A stretch of 64,000 bases of DNA, taken from NCBI RefSeq assembly GCF_949987535.1, contig NC_080078.1, positions 48,696,207-48,760,206 of the forward strand, written 5' to 3'. The notes below the pieces were generated by a model. That model saw only the letters and a program-made list of their open reading frames with translations, did not search any database and had not been told where the DNA came from. This document shows, piece by piece, positions 9,991-20,836 of this stretch. Within the stretch, counting starts at the first letter, position 1. The number at the start of each line of letters is the position of its first letter. The translations under genes were made by a program, and so were the position numbers. This stretch comes from Balaenoptera acutorostrata. Its lineage: Eukaryota; Chordata; Mammalia; Artiodactyla; Balaenopteridae.

Positions 9991-10497
9991 CTTATAAAAA
10001 CTGAATCATTTAGGAGTGACCATCTACCAATTCTGCTTTACCTTATACCATGCTCCACCCCCACCACCCATCTCTATTTCCAACCATAGCAGCCCTTAAA
10101 GCTTTTCAGTTCCTTGAACATATCTTATTCTCACCACATGGCCTTTTCACATGTTTATCACTATACCTAGGACATGTTTTGCTTAGTTAACCCATTCTCA
10201 TTCTTCAGAGTTTAGCTGGCAAAATTCACTCCCTGGCAAAGACCTTCCTGATTCTGACCCCACCTGACCTCTACGTACAGCTTCCTCTTCTGTGTCCTCA
10301 GTACTCATTCATTTTCCTATAAAGCACTTTTTATAGTTTTTAATTATACATTTATTTTTGTGATTATTTTATTAATATTTGCCTTTCACTCTAGACTTAC
10401 AAACTCTCTGAGGACGGGAAACATATCTTGTTGCTCACTATCCACAGAAAATGCACAATGCTTGGCACATAATAAAAATTTATTGAATAAATGAAAG
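9991..10497 (+). repeat. L2 LINE 3' end (part 3 of 3)
   Basis: Contains tcactccctggcaaagacct, acaaactctctgaggacggg and aatgcttggcacataataaa, finishing in attgaataaatg: the L2 3' UTR and terminus. Confidence 0.8.
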
Positions 10498-11530
10498 TTA
10501 AGTGAGCATCCGTAGAGAAATGCTGGCAAAACTAAGGGAGAGCACATGACACCAAAATGGGAGACCCTAATTTAATGCGAAGACCAAGAGAGGAACTAAC
10601 AAATAAAATTAATGAACACCTCAAAGAGCATTACCATTCATCTTTAGCATATAGCAGATTTTCAACACGTAAATGAATGAGGCAGGGAGTGGTAGAAAAA
10701 GAATGAGAAGTTGTGTTCAAAAGTGTAAAAAAGTAACTGCAATTCAATTTTCAGAGAAACCAATAATATGTTTTCAAGAAGATGTTTATGGTCAGAAATG
10801 TCAGATGTCTCACAGAGATCAAGTAAGATAAGAACTGAGAAAAGATAATTGGTTTTATAGTCTATGTAAATTAGTGAAAATAAAAAAAAAGTAGTTGAAT
10901 AAGTGAGAGGCAACAAGTCAGAAGCAGTGATTAAGGAGTATTCTTTCAAGATGTTTAGAGACTAAGGGATAAGTAGAAAAGATAGCAGTAGCAAGGATAC
11001 GAGAGTCAAGGGAAAATTTTTCTAGGAGAGGTGGAATGAAGAGTTTTTAAATTAAGAAGAAGATTGGTACAAAAAGATTGAAACAAAAAGAGAAAAAGAG
11101 ATAGAAAGAGAGAAGAGAAAAGAACAAATGTTAGATAGAGTGAAGTACCAGAGAAGGTAAATGTGGATAGAATCAAAAGTGAGAGAAGTTTGGATTTAGA
11201 ATATAGGAAGTGCATTTCATCTTTTGGGATGAATTAGGAAAAAAAGAACAGATGGAGATTCAAAAATGTTTTTTTAATAAAAAGGAAGGAAGTCGAGGCA
11301 ATGTAGGTCAAATGGCCTCAGTTTCTGTGAAAATAGGAAGCAAAATCATCTGCTGGAAGATGCTGATAATTCTGGATCCAAATGGGGACTGGAAAAAAAG
11401 ATTGGAGAATGTTTAATGGATGATATTAAGAGTTTAAATAAATTTTATTTAGATACTTTTTTAAAGTACAGAAGTTGGGACAGTTCTATTTTGAAGTCTC
11501 TTGGTGAGAGGAAAAGATATTAGGGACACT
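10498..11530 (+). repeat. Unclassified old interspersed repeat
   Basis: Purine-rich sequence with phrases such as agagatcaagtaagataaga and gcaaaatcatctgctggaag. Similar wording occurs at 2390-3400 and 17105-18010, so it appears to be a dispersed mammalian repeat, but I cannot name the family. No gene was seen. Confidence 0.4.
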
Positions 11531-11532
11531 GG

Positions 11533-12004
11533 TAGACTGAATAACAGTCCCAAAGATCTCCAGGACCTAATCTCTAGAACCTATGAATGTTACTTTATTT
11601 GGCAAGAGGAACTTTGCCAATATGACTGAGGATCTTGAGATCAGGGGATTATCTTGTATTTTGGTGGTGCCTAAATGTAATCGCAAGTGTCCTAAGTGGG
11701 AGACAGAAGGAGATTAAACCACAGAAGGGGAGAAGGCAAATGTTGATTGTGCACAGATTAGAGTGATGTAGCCACAAATTGAGAAATGTGGGCAGCCACT
11801 AAAAGCTGGATGATTGTAGGCAAGGAATGGATTCTCCCCTGTAGCCCCCAGAACCAATTAGATCTGCTCTTAATTTTAGTCCTGTAAGAATCCTTTTGGA
11901 CTTCTGACCTCCAGAACTGTAAGACAATACATTTCTGGGGTTTTTTTCTGTTATTTTTAACCCACTAAATTTGTAGTAATTTGTCACAACAGCAATGAGA
12001 ATAC
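11533..12004 (+). mobile_element. MLT1-type MaLR LTR
   Basis: Phrases agtgatgtagccacaaattg, ggaatggattctcccctgta and cttctgacctccagaactgt follow the MLT1 consensus in order, and the end (gtcacaacagcaatgagaat) matches its 3' region. Solo, non-coding. Confidence 0.75.
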
Positions 12005-12274
12005 AGGGAGTAAACCTAAAAATTCAAGGCAATAAATACATCTGTTTCTGAAGTAATTACCTGAACACACTGTAAAAGTTGGATATATTTTAGGTATGAT
12101 TTCTCTACTAGCTCAATTCTTTGGGTATTGTTAATATTGCAATACTTTACCTAATATTCATTTTGATTTCTGGTCCTAGCCTTAAGGGTATTCATTCATA
12201 AAATGCCCATATATTTTAGGATAGTAAAGAAGGCATTTTTAAACACCTTTTAATGAAAGTTTAATGAAACACCC

Positions 12275-12690
12275 TTTTTTTAAAACATCTTTATTGGAGT
12301 ATAATTGCTTTACAATGTTGTGTTAGTTTCCCTTGTATAACAAAGTGAATCAGCTATATGTATGCACATATCCCCATATCCCCTCCCTCTTGCGTCTCCC
12401 TCCCGCCCTCCCTATCCCACCCCTCTAGGTGGTCACAAAGCACGGAGCTGATCTCCCTGTGCTATGCAGCTGCTTCTCACTAGCTATCTGTTTTACACTT
12501 GGTAGTGTATATATGTCAATGCTACGCTCTTACTTTGTCCCAGCTTACCCTTCCCCCTCCCCGTGTCCTCAAGTCCATTCTCTACGCCTGCATCTTTATT
12601 CCTGTCCTGCCCCTAGGTTTATCAGAACCATTTTTTTTTAAGATTCCATATATATGTGTTAGCATATGGTATTTGTTTTTCTCTTTCTAA
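12275..12690 (-). mobile_element. L1 3' end, antisense, 5'-truncated
   Basis: Starts with poly-T and catctttattggagtataat, the reversed L1 terminus, and continues with cagctatatgtatgcacata and ccaggtcctc-type C-rich 3' UTR sequence of cetartiodactyl L1s. It ends about 530 bp upstream of the SEL1L2 start codon. Confidence 0.85.
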
Positions 12691-13090
12691 AATGTAATTG
12701 ATGACTGGGATTTGTTTGTCTTGGTCCTAGTAAAATGTCAGCAGTTCCTTACCTGAACAGAGTATAAACATTTTCACCAAGATGGGGACCAAAGCAGACT
12801 TGGTCCATATGTTTCCTGTCCACCATAGCCTTGAGATCTTAGATTAAAGGATGATGTCAGGTTAGTTAATTGTGTTTTCACATAATTGCAGCTTGCATCT
12901 CTGGAGGTACCATAAAAATAAGAATTTCCAGCAACTCTGAACAGAGTTCAGAGAGCAACTCCTACCTATTTCAAGCCTACCACTTATCTCTCACCAGAGA
13001 AGTGACAAACTAGATATGGTTCCTTCCCCACAGCCTGCTCTCTCCATCAGCTGCCTTCATTCCCCATTGAAAGGAACTTCCTGGCAGCTC

Positions 13091-13095
13091 ATTGG
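13091..13095 (-). promoter_or_regulatory. Inverted CCAAT box
   Basis: attgg within gctcattggcccaag, 18 bp upstream of the X-box. NF-Y and RFX sites frequently occur together in promoters; whether both are used here is inference. Confidence 0.55.
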
Positions 13096-13113
13096 CCCAA
13101 GAGTAAAGAAATT

Positions 13114-13127
13114 GTTGCTTAGCAACC
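13114..13127 (+). promoter_or_regulatory. RFX X-box in the SEL1L2 promoter
   Basis: gttgcttagcaacc is a near-ideal X-box: GTTGC and GCAAC half-sites form a perfect inverted repeat around a 3-bp centre. It lies 96 bp upstream of the SEL1L2 ATG. X-boxes bind RFX transcription factors (RFX2 is the main spermatogenic member), which would suit a testis-biased gene. Confidence 0.75.
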
Positions 13128-13222
13128 AAGTCCTGACCCCTACAGACCTAAAAAGAGGAAGCCTGTGGGCCAGCCACCTAGTTCTGCCTGTGTTACAGTA
13201 AGAAGGAGCTGCTTAGGAGAAA

Positions 13223-13280
13223 ATGAAGCCCTTGTCCCTGCTAATAGAGATATTGATAATTCTTGGGGTCACAATTAAAC
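13223..13280 (+). CDS. SEL1L2: SEL1L2 coding exon 1 (signal peptide)
   Basis: The ATG at 13223 opens M-K-P-L-S-L-L-I-E-I-L-I-I-L-G-V-T-I-K, a short positively charged start followed by a hydrophobic core: an ER signal peptide. I recognise it as the N terminus of SEL1L2. The exon ends with C, the first base of a split codon, followed by a perfect GTAAGT donor. Known of the family: SEL1L2 is a paralogue of SEL1L, the scaffold of the HRD1 ER-associated degradation complex, and carries SEL1-like repeats and a C-terminal membrane anchor; those parts lie beyond this window. The start agrees with the conserved length of the signal peptide. The exon is open and shows no sign of decay. Confidence 0.93.
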
Positions 13281-13464
13281 GTAAGTTTTTCTGTCCTTAT
13301 GGTTCTCTATGGGGGGTTTTAGCACTAAGGGTGGAAGCTGATTAGAAAATCATATGTAACTTCACAATATTCCTAATTAACACTACTTTTGGATAACTAC
13401 TTTAAAATATTCAATTAGGATAAATAGTAATGATACTCTCATTTAGGACAATATGTGGGAAGGA

Positions 13465-13467
13465 TGT

Positions 13468-13523
<56 letters not shown>

Positions 13524-13525
13524 AG
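13465..13525 (+). repeat. Compound microsatellite (GT)n(GA)n
   Basis: About 13 GT units run directly into about 10 GA units plus a short interrupted GA tail. It lies about 190 bp inside SEL1L2 intron 1 and is likely polymorphic. Confidence 0.97.
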
Positions 13526-13898
13526 GAGTGGGGTGGGGGAGATTGAGCAAATCTATGAGAAAAGGCTTGCAGTAATTTTTATAGAGTAGAGATATTTGAG
13601 ACAGGTTAAGTTTTGTTAAATCTAGAATATCATGAAGATCTAGTTCTAGAACTTTAAATGAAAAGTATAGAACTCAAAGAGTGGTAAAGTGCTTTAATTT
13701 ATATTCCTATAGTCTCTTATAATCTTTCCACAATAGCAATTCTACTTTCAAAGTTTCCATGATTCCTAACTAATTACTATCTTAAAATGGAAATTATTTT
13801 CCAGTCTTGTTTCTCTGGCCGTTTAATGAGTTAATTTTTACCCAATCCTCAGATAATTTGCTCATCATGAATTTAACTTAAGGAATATTTATTTGCAT

Positions 13899-16114
13899 TT
13901 AACCCAGGAATGCAAGGTTGGTATAACATCTGAAAGTTAGTTAATGTAACACACCACATCAATAGAACAAATGACAAAGACCACATGGTCATCTCAATTG
14001 ATGCAGGAAGAGCACTTGACAAGTCAACTTCCCTTTTGTATAAAAACACTCAACAAACTAGGAATAGAAGGGAACTTGTCAACCTAATAAAAGGCATCCT
14101 CAAAAAACTGACACCTAATATATTTAATGGTGAAAGACTGAATGCTTTCCCCCTATGGTCCACCTAAGATCAGGAACAAGACAAGGATGTCTACTCTTGC
14201 CATTCCTATTCAGCATTGTACTGGAGGTTCTAGCCAAGGCAATTAGATAAGAAAAAGAAATAAAGATTGGGAAGGGAGAAGTAAACCTATCTGTATTTAC
14301 CAAAGACATGATATTATACACAGAAAATCCTAAGGTATCCACTAAAAAACTATTAGAGCTGATAAATGAGTTCAGCAGGGTTGCAGGATAAAAGACTAAT
14401 AGACAAAACTTGATTCTATTTCTATACCATCACAGTAAACAAACCAAAAATGAAATTAACAATTTCATTTACAATAGCATCGAAATAGATAAAGTGCTTA
14501 GAAATAAATTTAACAAAAAAGTACAGAGCTCATACTCTGAAACTGCAAAAATTGTTGAAAGAAATTAAAGAAAACTTCAATAAATGAAAATACTTCCCAT
14601 GTTCATGGATTGGAAAATTTAATATTGTCAAGATGGTAATACTCTCCAATTTGATCTACAGATTCAATATAATCCCTATCAAAATCCCAGCTTGCTTCTT
14701 TGCAGAAATTAATAAAACAATCTGAAAATTAATATGGAAATGAATGTTCTTCTTGAAAAAAAAGAATAAAGTTAGAAGACTCACACTTCTCAATTTCAAA
14801 ACTTACTACAGAACTACAGTAATCAAGACAGTGTGGTACTGGCATGAGGATAGACATATAGATCAATAAAATATCATTGAAAGTTCAGAAATAAATCCTC
14901 ACATTTATTGTCAATAGATTTTTGGCAAGGATGCCAAAACATTGAGTTAATGGGAAGGGGAATAATAATTCTTCAACATATGGTGAGGGCATCTGGAAAG
15001 CCACCTATCTCATACTAGCTGGACACCTACCTCACGCTGTATATAGAAATTAATTCAAAATGTGTCAAAGACCTAAATATAATAGCTAAATCTTTAAAAC
15101 TCTTAGAAGAAAACATAGACATAAATCTTTGTGACCCTAGATTAGGCAATGATTTCTTAGATATGCCACCAAAAGCACAAGCAAAAAAAAAAACCAAACT
15201 GGATGTCATCAAAATTAAGCACTTTTATGCTTCAAAGGACATCATCAAGAAACTGAAAAGACAACCCACAGAATGGGAGAAAATGTTTGCAAATCATACA
15301 TTCAATAAAGGTTTAGTATTCAGGATATATTAATAACTCTTAGAACTCATCAAAAAAATGACAAAAAACCCAATTTTTAAATGGGCAGAGGAATTGCATA
15401 GATGCTCTTCCATAGAAGATATACAAATGACCATCAAATGCATGAAAAGACATTCAACATCATTGGTCATTAAGAAAATGCAAATCAAAGCTACAATGAT
15501 ATATTACATCATATCTATTAGGATGCCTGTAATAAAAAACAAAAAAGGAAAATAACAAGATTTGACAATGATGCAGAGAAATAGGAACGTTCACACATTG
15601 CTAGTGAGAATGTAAAATGGTACTGCCACTGTGGAAAACAGTTTGGCAGTTCCTCAAAAAGTTAAATTTAGAATTACCATATGACCCATCAATTCCACTA
15701 CTAGGAACATACCCAAGAGAAATGAAAGCATATGTCCACACTGAAAATTTGTATACAAATGTTTATAAAAACATTATTTATTATATTTAAAAGGTGGAAA
15801 CAACCTAAATAATGGATGAGTCAATAAACAAATTGTGGTGTATACATACTATGGAATTCAACCATGAAAAGGAATGAAGTACTGAAACATACTACAAGTT
15901 GGATAAACCTCAAAAACGTTATGATATGTGAAAGAAGCCAGATACAAAAGGCCACATATTATATGATTTTTATTATATGAAATATATGTGAAATATCCAG
16001 AATAGGCAAATCCATAGAGACAGAAAACAGATTAGTGGTTGCCGGTGGATGGGGGAAGAGATAATGGGGAGTTATTTAATGAATATAGAGTGAATTTCTG
16101 GGTTAAAGAAAAAG
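13899..16114 (+). mobile_element. Old L1 (L1M-type), RT part of ORF2 to 3' UTR, degraded
   Basis: Starts in the ORF2 reverse transcriptase region (aacccaggaatgcaaggttg; translation near 13995 reads IDAGRALDKS in place of the usual [10 protein letters not shown]) and runs through the 3' ORF2 and 3' UTR (accatatgacccatcaattc; ggtggatgggggaagagata). There are many frameshifts and stops, and the FADD-type box has decayed (cctatctgtatttaccaaag near 14285). 5'-truncated. A SINE at 16115-16430 splits its 3' end, which resumes at 16431-16545. Confidence 0.85.
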
Positions 16115-16430
16115 GGTTTTTTTGTTTGTTTTTTATTTATTTTTTTGGCTGCGTTGGGTCTTCATTGCTGTGTGCAGGCTTTCTCTAGTTGCAGTGAGCG
16201 AAGGCTACTCTTTGTTGCCGTGCATGGGCTTCTCATTGCAATGGCTTCTCTTGTTGCAGAGCACGGGCTCTAGGTTCGCATGGGCTTCAGTAGTTGTGGT
16301 GCTTGGGCTCAGTAGTTGTGGCTTGCAGTAGTTGCTCCATGGCATGTGGGATCTTCCCAGACCAGGGATCCAACTCATGTTCCCCTGCATTGGCAGGTGG
16401 ATTCTTAAGCACTGCGTCACCAAGGAAGAC
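16115..16430 (-). mobile_element. CHR-type SINE, antisense, in old L1
   Basis: T-rich start, then ggctgcgttgggtcttcatt, then accaaggaagaccc at the right end (a diverged 5' head). The flanks share a short aagaaaaa duplication. It is more diverged than most CHR copies here. Confidence 0.88.
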
Positions 16431-16545
16431 CCAAGAAAAAATTCTGAAACTAAAAAGAGATGGTGGTTGTGAATGCAGTAACAGTCACTTAATTGTACAC
16501 TTTAAAATGGTTACTTATGTTATGAACTTCACCTCAATTTTTTAA
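16431..16545 (+). mobile_element. Old L1 3' terminus (continuation of 13899-16114)
   Basis: Reads cacttaattgtacactttaa and gttatgaacttcacctcaat, the L1M terminal region, picking up where the sequence before the SINE stops. Confidence 0.8.
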
Positions 16546-17095
16546 ATGGTACAATGCTTTGGAAAACAGCCTTGAAGTTCCTCAAAAGATTAAACCTAGA
16601 ATTACCATATGATCCAGAAATTACACCCTAGGTATATATCCAAGGGAACTGAAAACATTCCCATACAAAAACTTGTACACAAATGGCAGCATTATTCATA
16701 GTAGCCAAAAAGTGGGAAAAAACTAATGTTCACCAGCTGATGAATAATAAATAAACTTTGTTATATCCATGCAATGGAATATTATTCAGCAAAAAAATAA
16801 ATGAGGTATAATATGGATGATCATTGAAAATATTATGCTAAGCAAAAGAAACTAGACATAAAAGGCCAGTTATTGTGTGATTTCATACAGCTGAAATGTC
16901 CAGAATAGGCAAGTCCACAGAGACAGAAAGTAGTTTGCTAGTTACCTAGAGCTGGGAGGTGTAGGGGATTTGAGGAGATTATGGCTAAGGAATTACTTTT
17001 GGGGTAATGAAAATGTTCTAAAATTAAGGTGATGGTTGCACAAATCTCTGAATATCCTAAAAGCCATTGACTTATAGGGAGAAAAAAAATGTTTA
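16546..17095 (+). mobile_element. Second old L1 3' UTR (L1M-type)
   Basis: A separate L1 tail directly after the first one: accatatgatccagaaattac, agcagcattattcatagtagc-like wording and caatggaatattattcagca, then aaaatgttctaaaattaagg. Because the same 3' UTR segment is seen twice in tandem, these are two insertions or a duplication. Confidence 0.8.
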
Positions 17096-17104
17096 ATAAA
17101 AGTT

Positions 17105-18010
17105 ACATGCCAAGAGTATGGGAAGAATATCTAAGACACAGTCCTTATCCTTGAGTAGCTTAGAGTCTAGAACAAAAAAAACAAATAAACAGGGAATAAA
17201 TTGTAAAGTGTTGTAGGTATTAAAATAGAGGCATTTATAAGATGCTGTAGGGCACAAATCGGGGAGGCCAATTCTACCGGTGTGCGGAGCAGTCAGAGGG
17301 CTTCATAAAGGAAAGGACATAAACTGAATCTTGAAAGATTAATGAGTGTTCACTAAGCAGGCAAAAGAGAACGAGAACATTTCATACCAGGTAAAGGGAA
17401 CAAAGACACAGAGGAATAAAAGAGCATGGTCTATAAATAAGTATGTCAGTTTGCTATGGTTTGGGATATAAGATGGAACACAGCAATTGATGAGGCTGGA
17501 GAGGTAGGCAAAGACTGTGTGATAGGCTTTGAAGTTTGGGCTTGATCCTGTGAGCAATGGGGAGTCATTTAAGGGTTTACTCATTGAAGAACATGAATAG
17601 AATTATGCTTTTTAAAAATGACTTTGACAGTTGAGAGGTGGATGGATTCTAGCTGTACAACTCTGGTGACAATGTAAACAGTAGCAGACTATTGAATGGC
17701 CCACACAAGGAACAATGAGGACTTAAACTATAGCGATAGCAGTGGGGACTGAGGAGTAGATGGAAAACAAGTCTAAAGAGAATAGTGTCATAAGAGTCCA
17801 GAGTGAGAGCATGCCATGAAGATGGGAACAGCCAATAGTGCCAAATGCCAGAGAGAGTAGGGAAAAGAGGTAAGAGCCAGCATGTGACCATTGGATTTAA
17901 TAGCCGGAGAATCCACATTGCCAAGACAGTTTTATCAGAGAAGCAGGGACAAAATTTGATTTCAGTTGGTGGGAGTGAACAGCAATGATGAGTACAGAGC
18001 TCTTCCTGGA
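17105..18010 (+). repeat. Unclassified old interspersed repeat
   Basis: Reads gatgaggctggagaggtagg and caatggggagtcatttaagg, wording I associate with a widespread mammalian repeat whose name I cannot assign. It resembles 10498-11530. No gene was seen. Confidence 0.4.
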
Positions 18011-18853
18011 TTATGACACTCTGCCAGGGTCAGATGCGTTTTCAACAGATCATTTACTGATTGCAGGTGTACAGAGACCCAAGGAAGTAGTTAGTGGGGG
18101 AGAAGACATTTGCTTTACAAGCTAGTGCTAAAACACCTAAGGTTCATACATAAAATCAGCTCTTAACCCCACTCTATTTTTTCTCTTCCTACCCCTCTAC
18201 CCCTATTTCTCAAGGCAAAACAGGTCTGTCCTTTTTCACTCACATGTACCTTGCAAGCTTGCATATTGCCTTTTTAATGCATTTTTTACTTGATGCTCAA
18301 TATACTTTGATTTCACCTCTGTAAAAATATTGAAAGAGGGATGATGCCATAACTATGTGATTTTCCCTGACTCTGCATTCACCTCGGGAAAGTTCTAAAA
18401 TAGTTGCCAACATTTTTCCCTTTTAGTAAATCCTCAGGAAAAAAGTAGTTGATGCTTATGGAAAGGATGAGCAATCTATCCCAAAGTGTAGCTTACAAAA
18501 TGGAAATAAAATTAATAGTGTGTTTTTTCTGTATCCACCCTATCCATCCAGCTGCTGATTTAAGGTAGTATAAGGTATATAACTGAGACTGAAAAAAGAC
18601 ATTGCCAGAAGTTCCAGCTCTAGATTGTCCAGGATTCAAGGTTTCTCTATCCTGTCTCTCTTTTCAGGAGTAATTTCTCACTGTCATATAAAGTCTGCAA
18701 TTAGAAAAAAATAAAGTAAAATTAAAATACAAACTAAAATAGAAAGTTCATAACAACTCTGTGCCCTGATAGTCACCCGCCCAGCAACCCTCTTCCTCAG
18801 TTGAAAAAGGCAAGTAGCTCATCGATCTCACACTAATCGGTGGTCAGAAAACA

Positions 18854-18866
18854 ATTGCCTAGCAAT
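18854..18866 (+). promoter_or_regulatory. X-box-like palindrome in SEL1L2 intron 1
   Basis: attgcctagcaat: ATTGC and GCAAT half-sites around a 3-bp centre, resembling an RFX X-box with one mismatch in each half-site. It lies outside any repeat I recognise. Function is speculative. Confidence 0.3.
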
Positions 18867-19105
18867 CACATCTATATTCCTGGAGGGTCCAGAGAGAAGC
18901 CACATAAAGGCCAAGTCCTAGACATGTTGCAGTTAATTCTGAGCCTAAGCAGTACAAGCAGGCAATGTCTTACTGCTTCAGAAATGTACTTCCATTACCA
19001 GTTCTATTTTGAATAACTTTTGAAATCCAAGAATTTTAAATTACCTTTGCTTCCTTTCAGTTTTGTTTTTTTTTTTTAATAGAGTGTTCTTTTTTTTTTC
19101 AGTTA

Positions 19106-19421
19106 ATTTTATTTATTTTTTTTTTGGCTGCATTGGGTCTTCATTGCGCGGGGGCTTTCTCTAGTTGCGGAGAGCGGGGGCTACTCTTCGTTGCGGTGCG
19201 CGGGCTTCTCTTTGCTGTGGCTTCTCTTGTTGCGGAGCACGGGCTCTAAGCGCGCAGGCTTCAGTAGTTGTGGCACACGGGCTCTAGATCATAGGCTCAA
19301 TAGTTGTGGTGCACGGGCTTTGTTGCTCCGCAGCATGTGGGATCTTCCCGGACCAGGGATCAAACCCATGTCCCCTGCATTGACAGGCAGATTCTTAACC
19401 ACTGCACCACCAGGGAAGTCC
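19106..19421 (-). mobile_element. CHR-type SINE, antisense
   Basis: T-rich start, ggctgcattgggtcttcatt, then ccaccagggaagtcc at the right end. A second T-run at 19066-19078 precedes it, so the left boundary is approximate. Confidence 0.92.
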
Positions 19422-19829
19422 CTCAGTTCTTTATATTATGCCTCTAAACAGGGAAAGAATAAATTGCCAGTATCTGGAGCATCTTTCCTTGTAGAGAAGC
19501 AGGAGAGAGCAGGTGTGTCATGGTGGGACCATTGACTACCAGAGAGAAGTTTGATTTCTGTGTTATGTTAGGGATCAGTAAGGAAGCTCATTTCTCCTTT
19601 GTGAATTGTCCCGAAATATGTAAAGCTTTTCCTTGTATTCATATCCTAGAGTCATGTGAAAGGTTTCTATATTAACCAATTACTGTTACTCTTTGGAGCC
19701 ATCCAGTAGGACAGCACCCAGTGGGGAGAGGGCAGCCCTCAACCTGGAGATCTCTGGGAGAATAGACGCCCCTGCTGAACCCATGAATGCCCTTGTATCA
19801 GCTTTATTTCTGGTTGCTCAGTCAGCTTT

Positions 19830-20122
19830 TTTTTTTTTAATTAATTAATTTATTTATTTTTGGCTGTGCTGGGTCTTCGTTTCTGTGCGAGGGCTTTCTC
19901 TAGTTGCGGCAAGCGGGGGCCACTCTTCATCGCAGTGTGCAGGCCTCTCACTATTTTGGCCTCTCTTGTTGTGGAGCACAGGCTCCAGATGCGCAGGCTC
20001 AGTAGTTGTGGCTCACGGGCCTAGTTGCTCCGCAGCATGTGGGATCTTCCCAGACCAGGGCTCGAACCCACGTCCTCTGCATTAGCAGGCAGTCTCTCAA
20101 CCACTGCACCACCAGGGAAGCC
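19830..20122 (-). mobile_element. CHR-type SINE, antisense, 15-bp TSD
   Basis: Perfect target-site duplication tgctcagtcagcttt at 19815-19829 and 20123-20137. The body has the cgtttctgtgcgagggcttt variant shared with the copies at 29470, 34863, 46680, 49042 and 63369, so it belongs to that subgroup. Confidence 0.96.
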
Positions 20123-20137
20123 TGCTCAGTCAGCTTT

Positions 20138-20715
20138 GAGGAACTAACCTCTTCTGCCATGTCCTTTTGTCATACCAGAAATCACTCTTCCCAATTCTAC
20201 TCCATTTTCTCCATGCAAAGGCTCACATGTCTCTCTTATCACATAACTACCCCAAGAATTCTCTCTGGCAGTAATAGCCCTCTACTTGCTCCTAACTGAT
20301 TCTAAGATCTACTCCCCATCTATTGAGACTGCTTTCTCAAAGAACACCAATAGCCAATGATTACCAATCCAGTGGCTCTTACTGTTCTTACTACTTAACC
20401 TCTCAGCAGCATTTGACACTATATTCTGTCCCCTCTACCTCTGTAGAATCTTCTTAGGCTCTTTCACTGGCTTGTTTTCCTCAACCCTCCCTTTAAATGC
20501 TATGCCCAAAGTTCAGTGCTTAGCTCTCTTGCTCTTCATATTCTATGCTTTTGGTGCTCTCTCCCAAGCCCCACAGCTTCATTTATCTGTGTATTTACAG
20601 CCTAGACCTTCCTCTGAATCTCCAGGCCTGTGTATCAGCTGCATGATGGTCATGAACAATGTATGGTCTGCGAACATCTCAAATTCAACATTTCTTCTCA
20701 GAGTTAGTTCCTCTC
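20138..20715 (+). repeat. L2 LINE, RT region
   Basis: The phrases aacctctcagcagcatttga and ctcttgctcttcatattcta match the L2 reverse transcriptase region in the sense direction. Broken, no open frame. Confidence 0.75.
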
Positions 20716-20836
20716 GGACTTCCCTGGTGGTCCAGTGGTTAAGACTCTGGGCTTCCACTACAGGGGGCACGGGTTCGATCCCTAGTCGGGGAACTAAGAT
20801 CCTGCATGCCTCAGAGCGCAGCCAAAAAAAAAAAAA
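20716..20836 (+). mobile_element. Short CHR-family SINE, sense
   Basis: ggacttccctggtggtccag, then tRNA-like B box region gggttcgatccc, tcctgcatgcctcagagcgc and poly-A. Perfect duplication agttcctctc on both sides (20706-20715 and 20837-20846). It belongs to the shorter subgroup also seen at 56865. Confidence 0.95.

Larger units (their letters stand above)
12691..13222 (+). promoter_or_regulatory. SEL1L2: SEL1L2 promoter and 5' UTR region
   Basis: Repeat-free, CpG-poor sequence between an L1 tail and the SEL1L2 start codon. It contains an inverted CCAAT box at 13091-13095 and an RFX X-box at 13114-13127. No convincing TATA box was seen. The transcription start is not determined, but is likely within about 90 bp upstream of the ATG if the X-box is upstream of it. 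Confidence 0.55.
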
